DNA of 64,000 nt, from assembly GCF_027887165.1 (NCBI RefSeq), contig NC_077227.1, forward strand, positions 539,758,389 to 539,822,388, written 5' to 3'. Positions within the stretch are counted from its first letter, which is position 1; each line of letters opens with the position of its first letter. The stretch comes from Monodelphis domestica (lineage: Eukaryota; Chordata; Mammalia; Didelphimorphia; Didelphidae). Below the pieces are notes generated by a model, which saw nothing but the letters and a program-made list of their open reading frames with translations, was not told where the DNA came from and did no database searches. Shown here one piece after another: positions 23,640-34,870 of the stretch. Position numbers and translations under genes: made by a program.

Positions 23640-23825
23640 GATGGATTCCCCAGACAGAATCAGAAGGAAGAATGGAAGGAGAGACATATCGAGAGTCAGA
23701 AAGAGACAGGGAAAACAGAGGAAGGAAATGAGGAATGGAGAAGAGAGACAGAGAGAAGATAAGGAGAAGAGATAAGCCTGAAAAAAGAGGAGAGAGAAAG
23801 AAATGAGAGAAGTAGGATGGTAGTA
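23640..23825 (+). repeat. Polypurine tract (GA-rich)
   Basis: Mostly A/G on the plus strand ('agacagagagaagataagga'), about 115 bp after the polypyrimidine tract. Confidence 0.85.
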
Positions 23826-24420
23826 TTGGAACCCCATTTTACCTTTGGACTTATACAGTGGACTGCTAAAAGATTCCTTCCCCAGGGGATGCCATTATAA
23901 CACTATAGTAGCATGCATCATTTTAGCTTTGACTTCTTGGCTTGCAAATGTGCCCAAATGTCATAAATATTCTGCTCTTCTATTGAATAATGTGGGCTTT
24001 GATCTTCCACCCCTATTGGACCACAGTCCTCTAGGGTATAATGACAGATTTTATTTACCTCTCTGTACTGTGTCACATACTGATGTTATCAGACGAGACT
24101 ATTTTATCTGAAATTTTACAGTACAAATCTCATCTGACAGCTGGATATGATCTTTTGCTTGGGATTCTGGAAGCAAGTTACAATGTGTCTTGTAATGATT
24201 TTATGGAATCCAGGCCAGCCAACATTTTGAAAAGAGTTTCATAGCAATGGAAATCAATAGATGAATTATGTTCCTCTGTGTTGCCCTTGTATTGAGGAAA
24301 AGGATATGAATTTTCATAATAAAAATGAAGCCTTCCAATTTATTGGCGAGATTTCCATTTTTAACCAAGTCTAGCTGGGGGCTGGTAGCACACTCAATCA
24401 ATGATTTTTAATTTAAATTG
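23826..24420. other. Unclassified sequence
   Basis: No recognised repeat. ORFs of 67-88 codons (23845-24244) show no known motif. Confidence 0.4.
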
Positions 24421-24423
24421 AAT

Positions 24424-24600
24424 TAGATATAGTGCTAAGAGCACTGGATTTATAGCTAAAAGATCTGGGTTTGGATGTCAGCTCTGCTACTTGCCTCCAG
24501 TGTGGCATCGATCAAGTCATCGTGATCACTTCTCTGAATTTGGTTTTCCTTCTTTCTGAGGGAACCGGAATGATTGCTTCTAAATCCTATGAATACAGTT
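24424..24600 (+). repeat. Type C SINE
   Basis: 'gtgctaagagcactggattt', 'gatctgggtttggatgtca' and a weak tail. Confidence 0.65.
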
Positions 24601-25180
24601 TTGAAAATATAAGAAAAGAGAAAAGAATAGAAATGAGCAGTGGCTCAGTGGTTATGGGTTGTGGGAGAGAATGGGGCAATACTCTATTTGCTTATATGTT
24701 AATTGTACTCTTTTTCTGATTTCTTTTCTTGAGTCTCTAGAGTGAATATTACTTGAGGGAGACTAATCCAGAAGTAAACATGAAAATCTTAGGGCTGATG
24801 AGGCAGCTAAGTGCTGTCTCTCTCTCAATATTTTTCTTAAATAGGCCCAGGGGTCTTATGGGCAAGAGGGTAAGGAAAAAAAAACATCTAAGCCTCCAAA
24901 CCCCATTCAAGCCTAAAGTTCATTTCCCCAGGAACTTCTGGGGATGGGGGGAAGTAAAAGCTGGATTGCCTACTTCCTTTCACTCCTTCTAGCTCACTCA
25001 GCACCCTTCGGTATCTTCAGCCCCCACATACTCATGGAAACATCAATTTTTGTTTTATAGATTTCAAAATAAAATTTCCACAAAGGCATCAATTTGAAAA
25101 ACAACAACAAAACTTCCAAATCACCCAAACTAAAAAGCAACCATCAGACTTGAATGTTAGAGCTGGAAGAGGGGCATCTT
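24601..25180. other. Unclassified sequence
   Basis: No gene or repeat seen beyond short A runs. Confidence 0.4.
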
Positions 25181-25400
25181 GGAGGATGGGATAGAGTCCT
25201 GGAGTTATATAGGTCTGGGTTCAAGACATATCTTTAAAACTGGTTGTGAGACTCAAGGGTTTTCTAAACCTTTCATTGTCTCACCTAACCTCTTAGGATG
25301 TGAGATGACATAGGACAGTGCGGGTTTGAATCCTTAGCCTTTGGTGTTAAGTGATGTGCTCACAGTCCCACAGTTAGGAATGTCAACTGTTTTTTCAATT
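25181..25400. repeat. Decayed SINE remnants
   Basis: 'aggtctgggttcaagacata' (plus) followed by 'gtgctcacagtcccacagtt' (minus core) suggests two old, opposed SINE pieces. Confidence 0.4.
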
Positions 25401-26080
25401 GAGTTTTGGAGAGAATGCTTAGAATGTTTATGCATTTATTGATTTCTAAAGCTCCCAATGTGATATTCCTAGATGGTTCAACAGGAAAGTTGTCAACAAT
25501 AAAAACAGGTGGCAGTATTTTGTTTTCAGAACTGCCTTGCTATCCAAACGAGGAGCAAGGTGGCAGAAAGTGGGGAGACTTTCACCCATGCCTGGCTTCT
25601 TTGTCTTATCTCTCTGGGATACTGATTTGACCCAGCCTGTGTGTGGTGAGTGTCATCCTGAGAGTTGGCTACCTAGGCTGTGATAAGTTGCTCTTGTTCT
25701 GGAGGATTCTGGGTGGTTCCATAGGCTTCCATTGGTTTTATACTCTACTAACAGCTCCAGCCTAGGGGCTCTTAACCAGGGCAGGGTATAGGGTGGTCTC
25801 TGAACTTTTTTTTCTCCTTATTCTTCTGTATTAAACATAGTTGCTTTTCTTTGTATGTAATCTTATGCATTCTATCTGTGCATTTAAAAACATTCTGAGA
25901 AGAGATTTATAGGCTTCACCAGGCTGCTAAGAGGAATCTGCAGTACGAAAAGGGCTCTAAGCATCCTTGCTCCAGCTCCTCATGGCCTGTATAACTCCTG
26001 CCTCATCCTAGAGTCTCTAAGCCCCAACCAGTGAACTTTACTTCTCTATCTGCCAGGATGGCATTGGTTACAGGCCACTG
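25401..26080. other. Unclassified sequence
   Basis: Includes a 74-codon ORF (25406-25630) with no recognised motif. No gene is supported. Confidence 0.4.
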
Positions 26081-26325
26081 GCTCTCTGCTGTTTTCTACC
26101 TCTTTTGGACATATTTTTCAATTCTCCTGACTTTCTCCCCATCTGTCTCTGCCCATTTCTTTCCCTCTCCTCTGTTCATACCTAGACTTGTCTCTTCCAA
26201 TAAAAAATAAGTTCTTTGATGGAAGGACTCACTTTCGTTTTTGTATTTATTTGCATGCTCAGCCCTCAGCAGAATTCCTGGTTGAGAATAGGTACCTAAT
26301 AAACATTTGTTAATTGAGTCGGCCT
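26081..26325 (+). repeat. L2 LINE 3' end
   Basis: 'gttctttgatggaaggactc' and 'ggtacctaataaacatttgt' mark the L2 terminus. Confidence 0.65.
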
Positions 26326-26334
26326 TTAATTTTT

Positions 26335-26530
26335 TTATTTTAAAAAACTCTTTCCCTCTATCTTCAGATCAATACTGTGCATTAGTGCATTCTAAGACAG
26401 AAAAGTGTTAAGGGTTCAGCAATTGGGATTAAATGAGGTTCACACAGCTAAGTAGCTGAGGCCACATCTGAATTCAGGACCTCCAGTCTCTAGGCCTGGC
26501 TCTCAATCCATTGAGCCAGCTAGTTGCCCC
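26335..26530 (-). repeat. Type A SINE, antisense
   Basis: Runs from the A-tail complement through 'tctaggcctggctctcaatc' to the head complement 'agccagctagttgcccc'. Confidence 0.85.
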
Positions 26531-27085
26531 AAGTTGAATTGGTCTTAATATACATTTGTTGAGGAAGTAATGTAATATTCACTCTAATACTGATTTATTA
26601 AGCGCCCATCTTGTGCAAAGCACTTTTTCATAACTTATGAGTGACTTTAGACAGGTTACTTAGTCTATTCTTCTTGGGTAAGTGGACAATAGCTCCTGCA
26701 GCTGACCTAACCCAGCTGGTGACTGGGAGTCTGAAGAAGGACTACCCAGATAGCCAGCTTCTCCAAGGAAGGTACTTGGGAATTATCTAAAGCATAATTG
26801 CCATTGTCAGGGCTATTTCATGGCTGCTCTAAAGTTGCACTCTAGAGCACTGGGAATCTAATCATTTCTGTTATGCCCTCCAAGTGAATGACCTTTTCTT
26901 CTGTGCCTGAACAGGATGACTTTTCAAATGTCAAGAACCTTCATTCTCATTTAGCAAAGTCTATGTGTGGATGACTTATAGCTAACTCGAAGTTGGAAAG
27001 TTCAGATATCCCCGAGTTATTTGAACAAAAAATGAGCATTCGAAAACAAGCAAAGAAAAAAGACCATAAAAAACCTCCCCAACCC

Positions 27086-27088
<3 letters not shown>
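26531..27088. other. Unclassified sequence with one L2 scrap
   Basis: An antisense L2 edge ('ctgatttattaagcgcccat') is visible at about 26588. Otherwise nothing is recognised. Confidence 0.4.

Positions 27089-27157
<69 letters not shown>
27089..27157 (+). repeat. (AC)34 microsatellite
   Basis: Uninterrupted AC run. ORFs read through it (Thr-His on plus, Val-Cys on minus) are artefacts. Confidence 0.97.
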
Positions 27158-27160
<3 letters not shown>

Positions 27161-27954
27161 CCTGCCTCAAATCCCTAAACCCATGAGAATCTTTTTTCCT
27201 TTGGAAAAAGTATGTTTTCTCATATTCTCCTTCCCCGAGATATGGCTTGAGGTAATTTACATACTTGGGGTGGGGTGGAATTTGGAAAGTTGCTATATTT
27301 ATGCTTAGAATACTTGTACTTTGGCAGTTTTCCAACCTCCCCCCCCCCAATCCTGACTATCCAAATGATTCATTAGGAAAGTTGTACAAATCATATAAAA
27401 ACAGGTGGAAGCTATTCCGTTCCCTTATTTGGCTTGTTTCATGGATAATTTGACCCTCCGATGCCGATGAATCTGTCATCTCATTGATACATTTGCTTCT
27501 CTATAGTGGAGACCAGAAACCCATCATGCTGCTTCTCATCATGAGGCACTCTGGTCCATGCCCTTCTGAAGTTCCCTCAACCTCCCTAGGCAGTACATTC
27601 AGCATTTGGAAAGCTCCAGTCTTTGGGAAGTCTTCCCTCACATGGGGTCCACCTAAGATGCTGGAGGGCCTTCCTTGAGTTCTCTAGACATTATGTGTGT
27701 TTGAATGAAGCATGGGACTGTCCCTTGGGCATCCCCCACTTTGCTATTCAACTGGCCTATCTTTTTTAGGGCAACCTGTCTCTGTGGTGATTTTATTTTT
27801 CTAAATGTTGTTTCCAACAAGCTCCTTGAAGGAAGGAGTAAGTAACCTATATACACTACTGTGCCCTCATATCAATTCTGGGTATAGATCTCGCCCTGTG
27901 AGCTGGATGTCAGCTGGGACCCCGGTCTGATTCTTTTCTCTCCTCTTCTCTCAG
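27158..27954. other. Mostly unclassified; possible L2-like stretch
   Basis: 27500-27900 has an L2-like 'aagctccttgaaggaagg' but is too worn for a firm call. Confidence 0.35.
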
Positions 27955-28084
27955 TGAGACATGGATGAAGAAGCTCTGGAGGGGGCAGAAGGCTCAGTCT
28001 AACAGGATGATCTGTGTTGCCTCTGGGCTAACTTCAGAAGAGCCAAGTGGCAGCTACTGACTCACCATTTCCTGTGTCACGTAG
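27955..28084 (+). other. Candidate non-coding exon
   Basis: A strong acceptor-like site ('ttcttttctctcctcttctc' then 'tcag', ending at 27954) is followed 130 bp later by a strong donor-like 'gtag/gtgagt' at 28084-28085. All three frames contain stops (longest peptide about 34 codons), so it would be untranslated or part of a lncRNA. Transcription is unproven. Confidence 0.25.
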
Positions 28085-28720
28085 GTGAGTTTTAAAAAAT
28101 TTCTGTCAGGAGACTGACTCCTTCTCACTTTCCTCCTTGCCAGCCCCACTGAGCTGATGAGCTCATCCTGGGGGAAGGGATGCCTGGTGGATGCAAGCTC
28201 CCTCTGTGTGTTTGTTTGCCTAGAGCAGTCTCTCTGCTGTCTTGGCAGGGTGGTGTGGATGTTTGCACAGACCTCTGCTTGGATCCAGCTTCCACTCTGC
28301 AGAGCCTTCCCTGGGGGACCTTTGGACTCGCCACAGACCTGGGTGGTTTCCTGGCCCAGGAGAGGGTTTTGGACTCCATCATTTCCTGATATCCCTTCTT
28401 TCTGATTGGACACTCATCCAAAGAGAGGCACTCATCTTTCTGCTGATGTTTCTGGATGTTTTCCTGGGACTGTTGTCCAGAGATGGGATTTAGGAAGAAA
28501 AAGGCTTCAAGTAACAAGTTGGTGCTCACACTTATCAGTACCTTCTGGCCCTCTGGTTAGAGGATAGAGCCTTTAGCTCTAAAACCTCTATTAAAGGAAC
28601 AGCCCCAGGCCAGCTATCTCTGTTTCTCACATGGTTACATGCCTTTGGACTTCTCCATCCTGACTTCATGGGCAAGAACTTTCTCTCCCCAGCCCAATCT
28701 ACTTCTGCTTCCTTTGTGTT
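28085..28720. other. Unclassified sequence with overlapping ORFs
   Basis: Relatively GC-rich, with ORFs of 69-134 codons on both strands at 28054-28529. None shows a known domain, and such mutual overlap suggests chance. Confidence 0.4.
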
Positions 28721-28724
28721 ACCT

Positions 28725-28870
28725 TCCACCATTAGATTGTAAACTCCTTGAGAGCAAGAACTGTGCCCCCTCCACTTTTTTTTTTTGGTATTTGAATCCC
28801 CAACACTCAGCACAGTGACAGAGTAGGTATTTAATAAATATTTATTGATTAATTTATTAGGCACTTAGAT
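28725..28870 (+). repeat. L2 LINE 3' end
   Basis: 'ttagattgtaaactccttga', then 'ctcagcacagtgacagagta' and 'tatttaataaatatttattg'. Confidence 0.8.
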
Positions 28871-28943
28871 ACTTTAATACTTGAGGGTCTCAAGAGCATG
28901 GAGACTTCTTCCCACATAAGCAGCAACTTCTCTCTGACTTGAG

Positions 28944-29136
28944 AGGCAACTTGGTACAGGTGAAAGAATAGTGAGTCTAAAGTTAGAGGACCTGGGTTCA
29001 AATCCTGCCTCTGATACTTACCACCTATGGGTCTCCAGGCAAGTCACTTAACTCTTCATCTGTAAAATGAAGGAATGAATGGCTCTACATGAACTCTGAG
29101 GTCCCTTCCAGGTCTTGATCTAGAATTCTATGGTGT
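28944..29136 (+). repeat. Type C SINE
   Basis: 'ggacctgggttcaaatcctg', 'ttcatctgtaaaatgaagga' and 'ctctgaggtcccttccaggt'. Confidence 0.85.
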
Positions 29137-29231
29137 AGTAAGATGATCTTTGAGAGTTTTTGCAGCCCTCCCACCCCCAAATCATCCTACTGCCAACTTG
29201 GTGATTTAATTCAATTCAGTAAACATTTCAT

Positions 29232-29276
29232 GGAATTGTAGAATCTCACAGATGGAAGGGACCTTAGAGGCCATAC
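29232..29276 (-). repeat. Type C SINE tail, antisense
   Basis: 'gatggaagggaccttagagg' only. The body is missing. Confidence 0.65.
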
Positions 29277-29279
29277 CTA

Positions 29280-29530
29280 AACAGGAATTCTTGTCTCTCC
29301 CAAATAATCATCCATTTTTTAAAAAGATCTCCAATGAGGGAAGAAGTCTATTTTCATCAGAAGTAGTCCATTCCTATTCGTGTATACCTCTTGTTGTTAG
29401 AGATTTTCCCCTCTGACATCAAGCCAAATTTTGTTTCTCTATATTATCTACCTCTAGCTCCCAATACTATCCTCCAGGAACTAGGAAAATGTCTTTTACT
29501 TCTCTTCCCCTCCCTAATCTCATCTTCTTT
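29280..29530 (-). repeat. CR1/L3 LINE fragment, antisense
   Basis: 'gtagtccattcctattcgtg', 'gacatcaagccaaattttgt' and 'agctcccaatactatcctcc' follow the order of the CR1/L3 block at 46.6-47.3 kb. Confidence 0.6.
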
Positions 29531-29703
29531 AAGCTAGAAAACTCCAATTGCAGTGGTATGCTGGATGGAGCTGGCTTGTATTAGCTTGTGAGAGCCAGTT
29601 GTTAAATATTCAATGTGATCATCACAGAGAAGGTAAAATGCTGAAAGTCTGAGCTTGATTTATTGTTTGTTTATTATCCACAATTAAAAAAATGCTAAAA
29701 AAG

Positions 29704-29950
29704 GGGCAACTAGGTAGCACAGTAGACAGAGCCTGCTGAAAATGGGAGGTCCTAGGTTCAAATATGACCTCAGATACTTAATAGTTGTGTGCTCCTGAGC
29801 AAGTCACTTGACCTTGATTGTCTAGCCCTTATCTCTCTTCTGCCTTGGAACGGATATTAAGATAGAAGGTCAGGAAATGAAGAAAGAAATAAGGAAAAAG
29901 AGAAGGAAAGAGGGGGAGGAAAGAGAGAGAGAATAAGAAAGAAAATAGAT
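29704..29950 (+). repeat. Type A SINE with GA-rich tail
   Basis: Head 'caactaggtagcacagtaga', body 'gggaggtcctaggttcaaat', tail 'ttaagatagaaggtcagg', then about 70 bp of GA-rich sequence grown from the A tail. Confidence 0.85.
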
Positions 29951-30000
29951 GATGCAGAAAAAATTAATGATGCAGATTAAATTTAAAAGTGTATCATAGG

Positions 30001-30204
30001 GGAGGGGTAGCTAGATAGCTCAGTGTACAGAGAACCAGGCCTAGAGACAGGAGGTCCTGGGTTCAAACTTGATTCCTCAGATACCTTCTAGCTGTGTGAC
30101 CCTGGACAAGTCACTTAACCACTCCCTGCTTATCCTTTACCACTATTCTGTCTTGGAACTAATACCCAGTATTGAATCGAAGACATAAATTGTTTTTTTT
30201 TTAA
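30001..30204 (+). repeat. Type A SINE
   Basis: 'agctagatagctcagtgtac', 'caggaggtcctgggttcaaa' and 'gtattgaatcgaagacataa'. The A tail is replaced by a T run. Confidence 0.85.
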
Positions 30205-30329
30205 TGCATCATGCATATATTTTTCCCCAGAGATGTGATTTAACATTTATTAGCACACCCCTGCCTAGTACCTATAAGTGATGGTCATGGACATGATCTA
30301 GAAGTACTTTAAAAGGACAGTTATCATTG

Positions 30330-30500
30330 GATGTTCTCTACCTTATTAACATCCTCCCTAAAAAGTGGCATCTAGAACTTCATCTAATATGCAAAATGTG
30401 ATCAACTATGGCAGAGGACAGTGTGATTGTCAACCCCCTTTTCCCTTTCTCATTTTGACTGTTCTGGGACAGGCTTTTTTTTTACTCAGTCCTAATGATT
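30330..30500 (-). repeat. CR1/L3 LINE fragment, antisense
   Basis: 'tattaacatcctccctaaaa', 'agtggcatctagaacttcat' and 'gcagaggacagtgtgattgt' fit CR1/L3 3' text (compare 47120-47200). Confidence 0.55.
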
Positions 30501-30774
30501 CTCAGATACTCAGAACCAATGATTCACATTCAGGACTGGAACTCAGTAAAATAATCGTGGACTGTAAAATGCAATAAAAATTAATTTAGTTACAAAGGAT
30601 GAAAAGGGCTAAAAATAGACTCCTCATGTCTTGTGTCTCTTGTGTAGCAACTCTTGGTCAGATTGTTCCCAGGGCATTGGGAATTCCATAAGACCTTGGA
30701 AGCAGTAATTTCCCATAGGCTAGACTCTGTATGTCACAGGTGATAGGAAGCCAAGCCAATGAATGATTCAATCT

Positions 30775-31586
30775 TGTAAAAAGGAATTCTTTAATTTCTT
30801 TAATTTAATGGGGGACTTGAAGGTTCTCTTACCATAGAGATGTGTAGGGATCAACTAGCCCACAGTGACAGGAAGTAGGAAACATAGAGACAGGAAGTGA
30901 AGTAGGAGAAGGTTATAAAAGGGGCCAGTATGAGTTGGTCCTCTTGTTAGTTGCTGACAGGGCTGTCAGTTGTGGGGAAGTTGACTGCTGGGTGTGAGTT
31001 GATCTTTGGGGGTTGGTGTTTAGTTTTTGGAATATAAAGGCAGGCCTGAGCTTACTGAGAGGGTTTTTTGCTTTAACTTTTAGAGGGCTTTTTGCCTTTT
31101 AGACTTTTGGCTTTTGGGGGGGGGGCCTGTTAGGTTTTTTTCCCTTCCTTGAACTTTTTGGAAGGTGGCTGGTCTTTGTTGACAGACCTAATTGGGGTTA
31201 GATTAAACAGTGATTGGGTTGGTTTTGGTTGCTGGTTGATTGGGTTGGAACTTTGTGGGGTGGTTGTTATTAGTGGTAGTTATAGGCAGTTATAGGTAGA
31301 TATAGGCAGTTTTAGGTAGTAATTATAGGATAACTAGTATAGACATTAGGAAATATTCTTTCTCTACCTCTTTGCTATATTTTCTTCCTTCATTCATTTT
31401 ACTATATCCTTTTACTATCTCTATTTTAATTGAACCAAATTGTTAATTGTTAAAAGCTGCTAGAAGTTTTCTTTTCTCTGGCTTAAAGGGATAATATTAA
31501 TTTACAACTCTACTATTTTCTTATTAAAACTTAAGTTTTAAAAGCTGCTTTCTTATTTTGTCAGAGCTCCTAATTTAATCCTTACA
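30775..31586 (+). mobile_element. ERV LTR (probable solo), sense
   Basis: Edges TGTAAAAAGG ... CCTTACA form a TGTAA/TTACA inverted pair. Flanking 4-mers are 'atct' and 'agct' (one mismatch). A strong TATA box, 'ggttataaaagggg', sits at about 30912 and 'ttattaaaac' near 31530 may be the poly(A) signal. No retroviral genes adjoin it. The 3' edge is firmer than the 5' edge. Confidence 0.6.
30909..30925 (+). promoter_or_regulatory. LTR TATA box
   Basis: 'ttataaaagggg' about 140 bp into the LTR, in the expected place for a retroviral U3 promoter. Activity is unknown. Confidence 0.5.
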
Positions 31587-31590
31587 AGCT

Positions 31591-32587
31591 TTAGTCCTCC
31601 TAACCAAATTATAATGAGTGCCTCTTTCCTTTCTTATTGAAAAATCATTTCTCATTTCCCAGCCATCTAAAATTATACTAGGTTTTTGTCAACTCAACAA
31701 ATATTTATTAAGTACCTAATATACGCAAGGCACAGTGCTAGGTAATCACTATACAAAGACAAAAATTAAATAATACATTTTCTCAAAGAGCTTATATTCT
31801 CCTGTTATGTCATATTCAACACATATGTAGCCCATGTAACCTCTGAGAAGCCTAATCCCAACTCCCATTCTTGTTAATGAGTCATTAGTACTTAGGTGTA
31901 GGAGAGTTATATCTCCTCTCAAGGTTCTATGGGTATATGTTGAAGGGAAATGGGGTGACTTTCTCTAATGACACTGACTCAAGTCATTACTGCTATGCTT
32001 CCCCTCAAGATTATTAGTTGAGAATCATTTTAGCCATCCAGTCATAAGTTTTTAGAATGGGAGATTTTCTTGAAATCGTAGAATAGTAATAGTTGTTCTA
32101 AAATATCATGCCAAATATCTGCTGCTCTCTGTCTTACATACAGAGGCCAGGAGAAAGTGGGCTCAAGCTTATAGAGTACATATGGTAGAAAGGCAAGTCA
32201 TTGTTCCTGGCTGCAAAAAAGCCCTTTTCTCTCATTTTTGAGATATTCAAGGAGTTCCCCTTAAAGCATGAAAAATTTGTGTTCATCTGTTCTTGGCTCC
32301 TGATGGCTGAGAAGCTTCATCCAGCTTCTCAGCTCCTGAAGCTGGAGCTTTTACTATCCCCAACCCAGAGAATTCTTTGGTGGTGGAGAGGGGTTCAGCT
32401 ATAACATGAGGCTTGCTCTAATTTCTAGAAATCAACTATCTTCATAATTTATGGGCAATCCCTGATGTTTGGCCAAGTTTCTTTAGCACTCTAAACATAC
32501 ACTTTCAGTAGTCATTTCCAGGTCAAAACCTTTTAAATTCTATGATTAAATTGATTGATTAGGCATTTTATAATTTCCCCCCATTTA
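31591..32587. other. Mostly unclassified; L2 3' end at 31685-31800 (minus)
   Basis: 'caaatatttattaagtacct', 'gcaaggcacagtgctagg' and 'tctcaaagagcttatattct' give an antisense L2 terminus. The rest, including an ORF at 32201-32404, is not recognised. Confidence 0.5.
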
Positions 32588-32773
32588 AAAAAAAACCTTT
32601 ACTTTCTGTTTTATTATCACTTTTAAGATAGAAATACAACAGGGGCTAGGCAATTGAAATTGAGTGACTTGCCCAAGGTCACAAAGTTAGGACATAGCTG
32701 AGGTCATATCTGAACCCAGGTTCTCCTGACTCCAGGTCTGCTACTCTATCTATTATACTTCCTAGCTGCCCCT
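32588..32773 (-). repeat. Type A SINE, antisense
   Basis: 'ggggctaggcaattgaaatt', 'gtgacttgcccaaggtcaca' and the end 'cttcctagctgcccc'. Confidence 0.85.
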
Positions 32774-33084
32774 TTTCATTTAAGTAGAGTGGAGTTGAGT
32801 ATGGGTGGTAAAGGAGGACTAGTACCTCTGATATAAGGGCTTGCTAAACCCTTTTAAAGTTTACTCATCTACCTTTGGTGTCCACCTGGCATTCAACTCT
32901 TCAAGAAACTATAGCATGGGTGGTGGCAACACCCCAGCAAAACCATCTTAGCCAATGGATTAAGCCAGGCTGAGAGCAACTGGTAGTACACAAACCCATC
33001 AGTGAGTTAGTTTGGATGTCTACACAAGCATGTGAAGAATTTCTCCTGCAGAATCAGTAGTTGAAAACAATTTGTTCCAAATGC

Positions 33085-33345
33085 CATGAAGACAACTGAA
33101 ATAGGTTCTGTAGAGTGCTTAGTACTTGGTTGGACAAGGAAGATGCCAAGGTCATCCATTGCATCCCAGGCCATTGCCGTTCACCCTGACTTTTGTCTTG
33201 TCACTGGACTTTGATGACCCTGGAAGAAAGAGTGAGTCTGATGACTGTGATACTCTGCCTCATTTAATTTTAATCCATGAGCAAGTCAAGACATCATCCT
33301 ATGATGTCATTGGTCCTTTTGAAAATGAAGGACAAATAATAATAG
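33085..33345 (+). repeat. Dispersed marsupial repeat of uncertain class
   Basis: 'gccaaggtcatccattgcat', 'cactggactttgatgaccct', 'atgatgtcattggtcctttt' and the end 'aatgaaggacaaataa' match a motif recalled from other marsupial sequence, possibly with an RTE-type 3' end. The family name is not certain. An 83-codon ORF inside it has no known motif. Confidence 0.5.
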
Positions 33346-33365
33346 GGAAGGTAAGATATGGGAAG

Positions 33366-34870
33366 GGTTTAGGATGAAAGATAATGAATTTTGTTTTGGA
33401 TGTTTAGTTTAAGACATCTACTTAAAAATCCAGTTTGAGATTTCTGTAAGGAATTTAGAGATGCAAGATTGAAGAAGGTCAGCAGAGAGGTTAGGGCAAG
33501 ATAGGTAGATTTGAGAATCATTAGAATAGAGATGGTAACTAAATTCTTGGAAACTGATAAGATCACCAAGTAAAGTAATAAAGAGGGAGAAGAGTTGAGG
33601 GTCCAGGAGAGAACCCTGTGAGATACCTCTGAGTGATCTGGAGGATCCAGTAAAGTAGAATTAGGAATGATCTGATACATAAGAAGAGAAACAATAGAGT
33701 GGTACCCCCAAAATGTAGAGAAACGAGAGTGTCAGGAAGGAGGGGGTGATTGGTAGTGTCAAAAACTGCAGAGATGAGGATGAGAAAAGATCATTGGATT
33801 TGGCAACAAAGAGATCATTAGTAACTGGAGAGGGCAGCTTTGGTGGAAAGATATGGTTGGAAGCTGAACTGTAAGGGGTTAAGAAGAGAATGAGAGGAAT
33901 GAAGGTGGAGGTACTTATTAGAGATGGCTTTTCCAATGAGTTTAGGTCCAAAGGGCAAAAGAGATATAGGATGATAATTAGCAAGGATAGAAGGATTGAG
34001 TGAGGGTTTCTATTTTTTCAGAATGTGGAAGGCATGAACATATTTGTAAACAATAGGGAATGAGCCAGTAGACAGGGAGAGGCTGAAAAGAAGTGACAGA
34101 AGGAAAAGTCTGGGATGGAATGGGATTGCTTGAGTAGATTGAGAAGGATTGAGCTTTGGTAAGGAGGAAAGTCACCCTATCATGTGAGAATTGGGGTAAA
34201 GGGAGAGTTAGTGGCAGATGGCATATGAACGATATGAAATAAAAAAGGGAGGTCATGGCAAGTGGTCTCAATTTTTTATTTAAAATATAAGGCAAGGGGC
34301 AGCTAGGTGGCTCAGTGGATAGATAACCAGGCTGGGAGATAGGAGGTCCTGGATTCAAATTTGACCTTAGATACTTCTTAGCTGTGTGACCCTGGGCAAG
34401 TCACTTAACCCCAATTGCCTAGCCCTTGCCACTCTTCTGTTTTAGAATCAATCAATTCCAAAACAGAAGGTAAGGTGATATAGATATAGTGTATGCACAT
34501 AAATACATACATACACACATATAGCAAGATTTTCAGCTGAGAGTATGAGGAAAGGGAGAGTCATGGGAGACTTGAAGGGGGGTAAAAAAGTCTGAAAGAG
34601 CTACTATGGAAAGTGGGATAAGGACATTGATAAGGAAGGTATAGCATTGACTCTTGGTAATGAGGTCCCAGTTGAGATCATGTAACATAAATTTGTAGTG
34701 GACCTAATTGAAATGGTTGCATGATTTTCTCCACCATCTTTTAGTAGCATGTGTATAGGAGTAAAGATGGCAAATGATGGAGTGATCTAAGGTTGAGGGT
34801 TGGTGGAGTGTAATCAGCCAAATAATTAAGAGGTTAGAAATTCAAGAGAGGAGGATGATATAGCAGTGAA
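33366..34870 (-). mobile_element. L2 LINE ORF2 reverse-transcriptase region, antisense
   Basis: Three overlapping minus-strand ORFs (34358-33978, 33984-33661, 33680-33369; 103-126 codons each) give the L2 RT in order. 'LSLTGS'-like text is followed by 'YHPISLLPFG', a 'SSHSLLNPLQ' block and 'FDTTNHPLLPDTLVSLHFGG', then a 'GSVLGPL'-like block ending near 33590. The catalytic YADD block is not present. Two frameshifts and a stop separate the ORFs. The element continues to about 34870 beyond a type A SINE at 34295-34475. A dead fragment with unusually long open stretches. Confidence 0.85.
34295..34475 (+). repeat. Type A SINE inside L2
   Basis: Near-consensus head 'agctaggtggctcagtggat' and core 'gtgtgaccctgggcaagtca'. 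It interrupts the older L2. Confidence 0.9.

Noticed and set aside
26982..27350. ORFs with Val-Cys or Thr-His runs
   Set aside because: They are translations of the (AC)n microsatellite.
28054..28529. Possible small genes near 28 kb (69-134 codons)
   Set aside because: ORFs overlap on both strands and in several frames, show no known domain, and have no supporting splice pattern.
29587..31586. A 2-kb LTR starting at 29587 with a perfect 'agct' duplication
   Set aside because: The interval contains an older CR1/L3 fragment at 30330-30500, so the LTR cannot span it. The 30775 start fits better.
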